49,309 nt of DNA, taken from NCBI GenBank assembly GCA_964570205.1, contig CAZMXI010000007.1:1-49309 (forward strand), given 5' to 3'. This document shows, one piece after another, positions 15,979-25,443 of the stretch. Positions within the stretch are counted from its first letter, which is position 1. Each line of letters begins with the position of its first letter. The notes under the pieces are model-generated. The model had not been told where the DNA came from. It saw nothing but the letters and a program-made list of their open reading frames with translations, and searched no databases. This DNA is from CAZMXI01 sp964570205. GTDB taxonomy: Bacteria; Planctomycetota; Phycisphaerae; Tepidisphaerales; Tepidisphaeraceae. The translations under genes were made by a program, and so were the position numbers.

Positions 15979-18426
15979 ATGACACGAAATCGGAAGATGG
16001 TGTTCCCAGTGGCGGTGCCGTTCCTGTTCCTGGCGATGGCGATGGTGGGCAATCGGGCGTCGGCGGCCGACCAGCCCGCCGCAGGGGATGCTGCCCTGGC
16101 CCAGCGGATATGGGAAATGGCCGATCCATTGATGCGGAGCGGATTCCGCGAGGATGTGGAGCAGGCCGAGGCATTGTTGCAGGGCGCTCATCGCGCTGAT
16201 CCCGATGACGCTCGCTATCTGCAGATGTTGGTGGATCTGCGGACCAGACTGGATGATGTTCCCGGCCGGATCCTGGCACTCAATGGCTTGCGCAAGTTGA
16301 GGCCCGCGGATCTGACCGCACAACTGGAAACGGTCCGCATCTACGCTCGGCAGATGGAAACCACGGACCTTATGCTGCGGTATCTTTCGCCGTTGACAGG
16401 CAATGAGGCTCTGCCCGCCGAGCTCAGGTCGGTGATCGCACTCGACGTGGCTCTGCTGCACAGCGAACGAAAAGAACAGACGCAGGCGAAGCGCATGGTG
16501 GATCGGGCCGTTCAGATCAATCCACTGAACCTGGCGGCGTTGAAGATGCAATATGATCTGCTGCCGGGGAATGCGCCGGTCGCGGATCGCATCCGGCTCC
16601 TGCTGGCTATGCTGCGGTCCAGCCCCATCCAGCCCGACATCATGGTCGGCGTGGCGTCACAGCTTGCCCAGCAAGGCATGGTTGCGGAATCGATGTTCTG
16701 GTATGAGCAGACGAGCCAGCGATACCAACTGGGACCGGTCGACGTTCTGGACTACATCGCCCAACTGCTTATCGCCGATCGACCGGAGCAGGCGCAGAAG
16801 GTGTCAGACGCCGCGCTGACGCCCGACCTGGATGTCCATGAGGTGCTGATGGTCCGCGCTGCGATCCAGCGGCGGCTGGGCAATGCACAGGCGGCCGAAG
16901 CGTACCGGCGCATGGCCCGCAATGACCTCCTGAATCGGTTGGCGGTGGTTCGCAAGGCCCTGGGCGTAGTGGGGGCGGCTACCCGCCCTGTCGATGGCGA
17001 TTTGGGCCCGATTCCGGAACTGGCCGGCGACGTGGAGCCGTTCAGAAGGGCGGAGCATCCTGGGGCCAAGGCCGAGTACGTCGGCCTTGTCGGCCTTCTG
17101 GGCTGGTCCGATGCATTCTACACCGGCGCAGCCGTCCGACCGGACGTTGAACGTCTCGCCAGGCATCTGGAGTCGCTGCCGGACTCGCCCGGGAACGCCA
17201 AGGAAGTCGCAGCGCGCCTTGCCGGCTGGGCCTTTCTGCTTGCCGACAAGAAGGCGGAAGCGAAAGTCAAGCTTTCCGCTGTCGCCGATCGAGACTGGAT
17301 GGCGGCCCTGGGGCTCCTCCGCGCGCAGGATGACGCGCGCGTGAAGAAAGAGACGGCGGACCAGCTCCTGGCGCGGCAGCCGCGAGGTCTCGAGGGCGCC
17401 CTGATATGGGAAGACGTTCGTGCGATGGGCATCAAGACCGCGGTGCCGACGGGCAAGGACGCTCCGGCTATTCGCGCGGCCCTTGACGCATTTCCGGCCA
17501 AGCTGCTGGACATTGCTCTTCAGCCGGAGCGGTTCTACGTCGTGCGCGGCGAACCGCAGCGTGTTTCCCATGCCATCGGCGAGCCCATCTGGGCCCGATT
17601 AACGCTCCGCAACATCAGCGATTATGACTTGACCATCGGCGGCGACGGCGCGATTCAACCCGAGCTCTGGATCGAGATGCAGCCCAGAGGCATGTTTGCC
17701 AACCGCCGTGGGGACATGTGGCGGGAGCGGGTGACGGAACAGTGGATTCTACGTCCGCATCAAGCCGTGTCGATCATGGTACGGCTGGATCAGGGCGATG
17801 TGGCGAGAGTTCTCTCGGACAATCCGCTGCATTCCGTTCCGATGGCCGGCGCTGTTCTGGCCAATTTCAATCCGCGCCTCGGTCGGCTGGGATACGCCGG
17901 GCAGGTTTCGGAACTGTCGCGGCTGATGGAGCGGGCCGGGCTGGCGCCGTTGGAGCAGGGGGTGGCCAAGGCCATATCCGGAATGGCCTCGGCCGAGCCG
18001 CCGGTTCGTATGCGCAGCATCGAGCAGTTGGGCATTGCCAGTCGGCTGTTGAGGCAGGCCGGCGGGGCGGAGAAACGGCATGCGGAGCTGCTCGGCCGGG
18101 TCGCCGGGCTGCGTACGGACCCTGACCCGGCGGTTACCGCCTGGGCGGCGTGGGTCATGGCTGTCTACGGTCCTGAAGGCGATGCGCGACAGCAGATCGA
18201 ACCGATGCTTGGCGGCGCAGACTGGCGCATGCGTCTGATGGGACTGGCGGCGGCTGCTCGGGTGTTGCCCGCCGATGCTCGCAAGAGCGTGTGTGAGAAG
18301 ACATTGCAGACGGAGACGGATCGGGTGGTGAAGGGCTATGCTGCGGCGATGAGCCGCGCGACCGCCAGGCCCGCCGCTGCGTCACCAGCGACCCAGCCGG
18401 CAACCCGACCGGCAACGGAGCGATGA
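15979..18426 (+). CDS. Secreted repeat protein of unknown function, 815 aa
   Basis: Exported protein with a signal peptide (residues 1-30, ending NRASAADQ). Residues about 40-350 look like degenerate TPR-type helical repeats (LLQGAHRADPDDARYLQMLV, AVQINPLNLAALKMQYDLL). A middle part near residue 530-620 (ERFYVVRGEPQRVSHAIGEP, LTLRNISDYDLTIGG) looks like an Ig-like or beta-sandwich module. The C-terminal 150 residues are helical again, perhaps HEAT-like, and end in an Ala/Thr/Pro tail (ATQPATRPATER). The ATG at 15979 starts the signal peptide; AAGACAGG precedes it. It lies 99 bases upstream of the DUF502 gene. I do not recognise a named family; likely a periplasmic scaffold. Confidence 0.75.
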   Translation: MTRNRKMVFPVAVPFLFLAMAMVGNRASAADQPAAGDAALAQRIWEMADPLMRSGFREDVEQAEALLQGAHRADPDDARYLQMLVDLRTRLDDVPGRILALNGLRKLRPADLTAQLETVRIYARQMETTDLMLRYLSPLTGNEALPAELRSVIALDVALLHSERKEQTQAKRMVDRAVQINPLNLAALKMQYDLLPGNAPVADRIRLLLAMLRSSPIQPDIMVGVASQLAQQGMVAESMFWYEQTSQRYQLGPVDVLDYIAQLLIADRPEQAQKVSDAALTPDLDVHEVLMVRAAIQRRLGNAQAAEAYRRMARNDLLNRLAVVRKALGVVGAATRPVDGDLGPIPELAGDVEPFRRAEHPGAKAEYVGLVGLLGWSDAFYTGAAVRPDVERLARHLESLPDSPGNAKEVAARLAGWAFLLADKKAEAKVKLSAVADRDWMAALGLLRAQDDARVKKETADQLLARQPRGLEGALIWEDVRAMGIKTAVPTGKDAPAIRAALDAFPAKLLDIALQPERFYVVRGEPQRVSHAIGEPIWARLTLRNISDYDLTIGGDGAIQPELWIEMQPRGMFANRRGDMWRERVTEQWILRPHQAVSIMVRLDQGDVARVLSDNPLHSVPMAGAVLANFNPRLGRLGYAGQVSELSRLMERAGLAPLEQGVAKAISGMASAEPPVRMRSIEQLGIASRLLRQAGGAEKRHAELLGRVAGLRTDPDPAVTAWAAWVMAVYGPEGDARQQIEPMLGGADWRMRLMGLAAAARVLPADARKSVCEKTLQTETDRVVKGYAAAMSRATARPAAASPATQPATRPATER

Positions 18427-18525
18427 CCGCCTGCGCCGTTGATCTTTGGGGATTCCGCGGGTATCACATGTGCGGTTGAAAGGAAGGGCAGAGGAAACAG
18501 ACAATAAGACGGTTGAAGCAAGGCA

Positions 18526-19365
18526 TTGAATCCAACGCGCGGCCTGTTTGAATCGCCCAAAGGCACTGTGATCGACTATCCTCAGGACAATCCCCCCAAG
18601 GCCAAGGCGAGTTTCGGTGAGGACTTCCGGCGTTTTTTCGTACGCGGGATGGCGGCGCTTCTGCCTACGCTCATCACGCTTTGGCTGCTGATGAAGATAT
18701 GGGAATTCCTGTGGGAATACCTGGGACAGCACATCATCTGGCTGCTGAGCATCGTCTATTTGCGACTCATGCCGGACAAGGTGGTTGGACTGGTGCGCTG
18801 GGAGTGGCGTCAGTCGCATTGGCTGGCCTCGCAGTTCATTGGCGTCGGGCTGGCCATCATCCTGGTGTATTTCGTCGGCCTGCTGGTGGGCAATTTCATT
18901 GGCCGGACGGTGTGGCGGCTCTCGGAGGTGGCGCTGATGCGTATGCCGCTGATCCGGGCGATTTACCCCTCGGTCAAGCAGGTTACCGATTTCTTGCTTG
19001 CCGAGCGGTCCGCCAAGTTCGTGGGCAGCCGGGTGGTGGCGGTGGAGCCCCATGCCAACGGCATCTGGTCAGTGGGCCTCGTTACCGGGAGCGGGTTGCG
19101 GTCGTTGTCGCAGGCGGTTGAGCAGGAGATGGTAACGGTCTTCGTGCCATCGTCGCCGACGGCGTTCAGCGGATATGTGATGGTGGTGCCGCGGAGCCGA
19201 GTGATCGAATTGCCGCTGACTGTCGAAGAGGCGATGAGGCTTCTGGTGTCGGGCGGTGTGATCAGTCCCGGTGAGGAGAAGGCCGGTTCGCCACCCTCCG
19301 GTGCCTTGCCGTCGATCCGGGCGGTGACGGGAGCGGAGCAGGCGGCAGACCGGCCCGGCGTCTAG
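18526..19365 (+). CDS. DUF502 family membrane protein
   Basis: 279-residue inner-membrane protein of the DUF502 family, whose biochemical role is not known. Two membrane segments are clear: GMAALLPTLITLWLLMKIW and IGVGLAIILVYFVGLLVGNF. Family motifs follow: MPLIRAIYPSVKQVTDF, TVFVPSSPTAFSGYVMVVPR and the C-terminal VEEAMRLLVSGGVI. A Pro/Ala-rich tail of 30 residues is extra. The frame begins with TTG at 18526, with a poor ribosome-binding site; a GTG at 18568, preceded by AAAGG, is a realistic alternative. It sits between the large secreted protein and hpf; linkage to either is uncertain because a promoter-like site precedes hpf. Confidence 0.85.
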   Translation: MNPTRGLFESPKGTVIDYPQDNPPKAKASFGEDFRRFFVRGMAALLPTLITLWLLMKIWEFLWEYLGQHIIWLLSIVYLRLMPDKVVGLVRWEWRQSHWLASQFIGVGLAIILVYFVGLLVGNFIGRTVWRLSEVALMRMPLIRAIYPSVKQVTDFLLAERSAKFVGSRVVAVEPHANGIWSVGLVTGSGLRSLSQAVEQEMVTVFVPSSPTAFSGYVMVVPRSRVIELPLTVEEAMRLLVSGGVISPGEEKAGSPPSGALPSIRAVTGAEQAADRPGV

Positions 19366-19415
19366 TCGGGCTGCAGCGCGTGATTGCCGGTGCGGCAGGT
19401 TCGCCGCACTTAGGC

Positions 19416-19444
19416 TACAATTGGACTGTGCAACGCTAGTTGCA
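19416..19444 (+). promoter_or_regulatory. Putative hpf promoter (-10) with adjacent hairpin
   Basis: TACAAT at 19416-19421 is a good -10 without a recognisable -35. Just downstream, TGCAAC GCTA GTTGCA (19429-19444) is a perfect 6-bp inverted repeat starting where transcription would begin, so the mRNA would carry a 5' hairpin, or a protein could bind there. Confidence 0.35.
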
Positions 19445-19549
19445 TGCGTGCGTGAACTGCGGCGGACGGCCACCGGGGCCGCTCGCCAGGCCGACAGGAT
19501 GGATTGTTGCGGACCTGTCAGGCAACCAAGCGACGGAAGGAGCTGAACC

Positions 19550-19882
19550 GTGATTGTGACTGTGTCATCGCGTCACATGGATGTTTCGCCGGCTCTGAAA
19601 GCCTACGCGGAGCAGAAGGCCTCCAAGCTGGTGAAATACTACGACCGGATCCAGGAAATCGAGGTTGTTTTTGACAGTGGCAAAGACGGCACGCGCTTGG
19701 AAATGATAGTGAATGCAGAGCACAAGAACATGTTCATTGCCAGCCATGACAATGCGCAGGGCGACGCCTACGCCTGTGTTGATGGCTGCATGGCCAAACT
19801 GGAAAGGCAGTTGACGGAGCACAAGGACAAATTCCGCAATCGCAAGCACAGCACCGGCGACGACAAGCGACTGCGTGCTTAG
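19550..19882 (+). CDS. hpf: Ribosome hibernation-promoting factor, short form
   Basis: 110-residue HPF/RaiA-family protein that binds the 30S decoding region and idles ribosomes in starvation. The beta-alpha-beta-beta-beta-alpha fold is evident from IVTVSSRHMDVSPALKAYAE, KLVKYYDRIQEIEVVFD, and ASHDNAQGDAYACVDGCMAK, ending with a basic tail. The start is GTG at 19550, strongly supported by GGAAGGAG seven bases upstream. The long-form C-terminal dimerisation domain found in most non-enteric bacteria is absent. It is followed, after 231 bases, by the EIIA-HPr-EI genes and RNase E/G, a neighbourhood that joins ribosome silencing with phosphorelay signalling and RNA decay. Confidence 0.93.
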   Translation: MIVTVSSRHMDVSPALKAYAEQKASKLVKYYDRIQEIEVVFDSGKDGTRLEMIVNAEHKNMFIASHDNAQGDAYACVDGCMAKLERQLTEHKDKFRNRKHSTGDDKRLRA

Positions 19883-20113
19883 CGGTGGCGGACACAGGCC
19901 GGACAGTTGGCGTTGAGCAGGCGGGCGTTGCCCTCGCTGGGCGGGCGGCGCAGCCGTGTTCATGCGGCGATCGTCGGAGGAATGGCCTCGGATGACCCGC
20001 CGCGGGCTAGGGTGTCTGGCGGGACGCGGATGTGAGTCGGGGCGGGGTTGTCCATTGCGGCGGGCGATGGCGAGCAATCGCCGGCCATTGCCGCTCAGCA
20101 GGAGCAGAGTTCG

Positions 20114-20581
20114 ATGAAGTTCAGCGAGTTTATCGTGAAGGATGCCATCATCCCGGAACTGGAAGCGACAAACCGTGATGATGTTCTGGAAGAAATGGTG
20201 GCATCGCTGGCCGCGGCCGGCGCCGTGCCCAAGAGCACCATCGAAGAAATCGTGGCGGCGCTGGCCAAGCGGGAGAAGAATGGGTCCACAGGCTTCGGGC
20301 GCGGGGTGGCTGTTCCCCATGTGAAACACTCGAAGATCAAGAAGATGGTTGGGACCATCGGCCGCAGCACGACCGGGATCGACTTCGCTGCGCTGGATCA
20401 CCAGCCGGTCTACATTTTCGTGCTGCTGCTGTCGCCGGAGAATCAGCCGCAACAGCACCTGCAGGCGATGAACATCATTTTCACGAACCTGCAGAAGGAC
20501 ACCTTCCGCAAGTTTCTGCGGCAGAGTGGCACGCAGGAGGCCATTGCCGACCTCCTCGACGAGGCCGACCAGGGCAAATGA
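20114..20581 (+). CDS. PTS EIIA domain protein (fructose/nitrogen type)
   Basis: 155-residue cytoplasmic phosphocarrier of the EIIA-Fru/PtsN fold. The phospho-accepting histidine is probably H69 in GFGRGVAVPHVKHSK, the usual context. No EIIB or EIIC domain is attached or encoded nearby, so it is more likely a regulatory EIIA (PtsN-like) than a sugar-transport component. The ATG at 20114 has AGGAG nine bases upstream; the frame is open earlier but the added residues are not part of the domain. HPr follows after 79 bases and enzyme I after that, giving the order EIIA-HPr-EI. Phosphate would flow from EI to HPr to this protein. Confidence 0.9.
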   Translation: MKFSEFIVKDAIIPELEATNRDDVLEEMVASLAAAGAVPKSTIEEIVAALAKREKNGSTGFGRGVAVPHVKHSKIKKMVGTIGRSTTGIDFAALDHQPVYIFVLLLSPENQPQQHLQAMNIIFTNLQKDTFRKFLRQSGTQEAIADLLDEADQGK

Positions 20582-20660
20582 GAGTGGTGCCAGTTCCGGG
20601 TGGCCGGTCCCCGGTGGGACTGGCAGGCGACTGACAGCCGGCGATTGGCGGCGACGAACC

Positions 20661-20945
20661 ATGCCCACGGCCTCACGCGAAACCAGGATATGCAACAAGC
20701 TGGGCCTGCACGCCCGGCCCGCGATGCAGTTTGTGGAACTGGCCAACCAGTTCCGGAGCGATGTCAGAGTTCAGACCTTCGGCGAGGAGCCGGCCGAGGC
20801 GGACGGCAAGAGCGTGATGCAGATGATCATTCTCGCGGCGGTCGAGGGCACGCCGCTGCGCATCACCGCCGAAGGCGAGGACGCCTCCGAGGCGGTGGAC
20901 AGGCTTGTGGCACTGGTCGATTCAAAATTCGGCGAGGAGCCGTAA
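20661..20945 (+). CDS. ptsH: Phosphocarrier protein HPr
   Basis: 94-residue HPr. The phosphoryl-accepting histidine is H17 in NKLGLHARPA, and the regulatory serine region is ADGKSVMQMIIL with S51 at the position of Ser46 in Firmicutes, so control by an HPr kinase is possible, though no hprK is in the window. The remainder (VEGTPLRITAEGEDASEAVDRLVALVD) is standard. The ATG at 20661 begins about six residues before the first strand; the ribosome-binding site is weak, which suggests coupling to the EIIA gene ending 79 bases upstream. Enzyme I starts 93 bases after the stop. Confidence 0.93.
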   Translation: MPTASRETRICNKLGLHARPAMQFVELANQFRSDVRVQTFGEEPAEADGKSVMQMIILAAVEGTPLRITAEGEDASEAVDRLVALVDSKFGEEP

Positions 20946-21038
20946 GATTCGCGATGTCGCGTCGGTTTTTTCTCCCGGCACCGCTTGCCAGGGCCCGCCG
21001 CAAATCGAGAATCCTATAGTGGACGGCGACCAACGGTT

Positions 21039-22778
<1,740 letters not shown>

Positions 22779-22875
22779 AAGAGTTGATCCGGTCGATCGT
22801 CGCCGCATGCCGGCTCAAGCAGCGGAATCGCGCTGCCGGCGCCCGGCGACGGGCAACCGGCAACTGAAAAAACGC

Positions 22876-25266
22876 ATGGCAAAGGAAATGCTGATCAACG
22901 TGTCCGAGGGGGAGGAATGCCGCATTGCTCTCGTCAACAACCGCCGGCTCGAAGAACTGTACATGGAGCGCACGAGCGCAACCTCCCATGTCGGCAACAT
23001 TTACAAGGGGCGGGTGACCAACGTCGAGCCCTCGATCCAGGCCGCCTTCATCGATTTCGGCCTGGGCCGCAACGGCTTCCTCCACATCTCCGACCTGATG
23101 CCCCAGTATTTTGGACGGCGGGGCGATGATTATCAGGAGTCCGTCGGTCGCAAGATGGCCCGCCGGGATCGTCCGCCCATCCAGAAGTGCCTCCGCCGTG
23201 GCGATGACATCGTTGTCCAGATCATCAAGGAGGGGATCGGCACGAAGGGACCCACCCTCAGCACCTATGTCTCCATCCCCGGACGCATCTTGGTGATGAT
23301 GCCCGGCATGAGCAAGCTGGGTGTCAGCCGCAAGATTGAGGATGAGGAGGAACGCCGCCGCCTGCGGCAGATTCTGGACGCGCTGAAGCCGCCGAGGGAC
23401 TGCGGCTTTATCATCCGCACTGCCGGGATCGGCAAGACCAAGGCTGAGATTCAGAAGGATCTGAACTATCTCACCCGCCTCTGGCAGAACATCGAACAGA
23501 AGATCGAGAGCGGTCCGGGCCCCATTGAGCTGTACACCGAGGGCGACCTGGTCACTCGGACAGTGCGAGACGTGTTCACCGCCGACATCGAACGGATCAT
23601 CGTCGACAACAAGGAAGTGGCCCGCCGCGTCAAGGAATTCATGAAGATCGCGCTGCCGCGCACCCGGAACAAGCTTGACCTCTACGAGGAGGCCATCCCC
23701 CTGTTCCACAAATACGGCATCGAGAAGGAAATCGAGCTGATGTACAGCCGCCACGTGCCCCTGCCCTCGGGCGGGTCGCTGGTGATCGATTCCACCGAGG
23801 CGATCGTTGCAATCGACGTCAACAGCGGAAAATTCCGCGACCACTCCGACGCGGAGATGACCGCGTTTAAGACCGATATCGAGGCCGCTGACGAAATCCC
23901 CCGACAGCTCCGTCTGCGCGATCTGGGGGGCGTGATCATCTGCGATTTCATTGATCTCCGCTACGAACGGCATCGCCGCGACCTGGAGAAGCGTCTTCAC
24001 GACAACCTGCGCAACGACCGCGCCAAGACCAAGATGCTCCGCATGAGCCAGTTCGGCATCATCGAGATGACCCGGCAGCGCATGCGCCCCAGCCTTAAGC
24101 GATCCATCTACTCCGATTGCCCGTACTGCAAGGGCGCCGGCCTGGTCAAGACGCCCGAAAGCATGGCTCTTGACGTGATGCGCCGACTCGCCATTGCCGC
24201 CAGCGACGATCGCATCGCCCGGATTGACCTTGCGATCAATCCCGATGTGGCGTTTTACCTTCAGAACAAAAAGCGCGCCGCCCTCGCTGCCCTTGAGAAC
24301 CAGACGGGTAAGCGGATCGTCATCCGCTCGGACGGCTCCCTCGGTCTTGATGCCAGCAGCCTCGTTCTTTACGACGCCCGCGATGGCATGGTCTTCCTCG
24401 AGGAACTGGGCATGGCGCCGCCCTCCCAGCAGGTGCAGCCCGGCGTGCGCTCGCCTTATCCTGTGGGGCAGCGCTCCGATTCCCGCCGTGACCGCGGTCC
24501 GGGCCGGGATCGTGACCGCCGAGACCGCGGGCGTGGTCATCCACAGCCGCAACAGCCACCGCCGCATCGCGAAATGCCCCATGAAGAGGCCGAGGAATTC
24601 GATATCGAGAACATGGAAGATGCCGTCGAAGAGCGAGAGACCGAACTGCTCGGTCCCCAAGCCGATCGGGAGGCCATTTCGCCTCCTCCCCAGCCCATGG
24701 ACGTCGCGCAGGACGAAAGTACGCGTCCCCTTCGCTCTGATGCCGACGACCGTGCCGTAGCCGCCCGGAAGGGGACAGGCGGCAACGAAACTCGGCACGC
24801 AGCCGCGCCGGAACGAACGCCTCTCTCGGATGACAAAGCTCCTCCCGCGACCACCCGCAGCCGGCGTCGCGGCCGACGCGGGCGTGGCGGCCGGAGTCGT
24901 GCTCCCGCGCAGTCGGTGCCTGGCGCCGAAACATCGGCTTCAACACCCGATGCGGTTATTGCGGAGCCGCCGCCCAAGGCAATGCCCGAGCCGGAAGCCC
25001 GTCCCGAGGAACCGATCGAGCCCGCTCAGCCCGCCCGCGTTGCCCGCTCGCGCGGTGTCCGACGAGGCCGCTCCACGCGGGCTCCCCGGCGACCCTCGTC
25101 GCAGCCGCACCAGCCCGAGCCTGCCGGAGCGCAGCCACCCGCTGCAGTTGTCCGGACGGGCTCCACGGACCGCCACCTCATTGAGGATGAGCCCGTACTG
25201 CCCCAACCGGTTTCGCGCCCGAAGACCTATCGCGATCTTGACAGCATCCCCGACGATTTCGACTGA
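22876..25266 (+). CDS. Ribonuclease E/G with long disordered C-terminal tail
   Basis: 796-residue endoribonuclease of the RNase E/G family, central to mRNA decay and rRNA processing. The N-terminal S1-containing region (HVGNIYKGRVTNVEPSIQAA, NGFLHISDL) carries an acidic/basic insertion of about 35 residues around YFGRRGDDYQESVGRKMARR. The catalytic DNase I-like region shows IVAIDVNSGKF and GGVIICDFIDLR with metal-binding Asp residues, and the Zn-link DCPYCKGAG is present. From about residue 525 the protein becomes low-complexity: an Arg/Asp-rich block (RRDRGPGRDRDRRDRGRG), acidic and Pro/Ala-rich stretches, further Arg-rich blocks, and the end YRDLDSIPDDFD. That tail resembles RNase E scaffold regions in organisation, not in sequence. 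The start at 22876 (MAKEMLINVSEGEE) matches the family. Confidence 0.93.
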   Translation: MAKEMLINVSEGEECRIALVNNRRLEELYMERTSATSHVGNIYKGRVTNVEPSIQAAFIDFGLGRNGFLHISDLMPQYFGRRGDDYQESVGRKMARRDRPPIQKCLRRGDDIVVQIIKEGIGTKGPTLSTYVSIPGRILVMMPGMSKLGVSRKIEDEEERRRLRQILDALKPPRDCGFIIRTAGIGKTKAEIQKDLNYLTRLWQNIEQKIESGPGPIELYTEGDLVTRTVRDVFTADIERIIVDNKEVARRVKEFMKIALPRTRNKLDLYEEAIPLFHKYGIEKEIELMYSRHVPLPSGGSLVIDSTEAIVAIDVNSGKFRDHSDAEMTAFKTDIEAADEIPRQLRLRDLGGVIICDFIDLRYERHRRDLEKRLHDNLRNDRAKTKMLRMSQFGIIEMTRQRMRPSLKRSIYSDCPYCKGAGLVKTPESMALDVMRRLAIAASDDRIARIDLAINPDVAFYLQNKKRAALAALENQTGKRIVIRSDGSLGLDASSLVLYDARDGMVFLEELGMAPPSQQVQPGVRSPYPVGQRSDSRRDRGPGRDRDRRDRGRGHPQPQQPPPHREMPHEEAEEFDIENMEDAVEERETELLGPQADREAISPPPQPMDVAQDESTRPLRSDADDRAVAARKGTGGNETRHAAAPERTPLSDDKAPPATTRSRRRGRRGRGGRSRAPAQSVPGAETSASTPDAVIAEPPPKAMPEPEARPEEPIEPAQPARVARSRGVRRGRSTRAPRRPSSQPHQPEPAGAQPPAAVVRTGSTDRHLIEDEPVLPQPVSRPKTYRDLDSIPDDFD

Positions 25267-25297
25267 GCCTTGTGGCACTGGACCAGTCTGGCCGAAT

Positions 25298-25336
25298 CGC
25301 CGATGGGCAGCGGATCGAGACCGCTGCCCATCGGCG
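25298..25336 (+). terminator. Perfect 16-bp hairpin after RNase E/G gene
   Basis: CGCCGATGGGCAGCGG and its exact complement flank a 7-base loop, starting 31 bases after the RNase E/G stop. No U-tract follows (TTGTGG). It lies 41 bases before the next -10 element, so it probably separates two transcription units or protects the 3' end of the upstream mRNA. Confidence 0.6.
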
Positions 25337-25377
25337 TTGTGGCGTGCTTGCCCTGTTCAGATTCCAGGGTGGTCGCG

Positions 25378-25383
25378 TATAAT
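25378..25383 (+). promoter_or_regulatory. Consensus -10 (TATAAT) upstream of SH3/WD40-like gene
   Basis: A perfect TATAAT 60 bases before the ATG at 25444. The -35 region is weak (TGTTCA-like at 18-base spacing). Position after a strong hairpin supports a new transcription unit starting here. Confidence 0.5.
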
Positions 25384-25443
25384 CCACCGTCGGTGAGATT
25401 CGCTATCAAGCGCCTTGTCAGTGCCACCAAGCGGGAGAACACC

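Noticed and set aside
19883..20113. Possible structured RNA between hpf and EIIA
   Set aside because: Several short GC stems can be drawn (for example GGCGAT/ATCGCC) but none is longer than chance in DNA this GC-rich.
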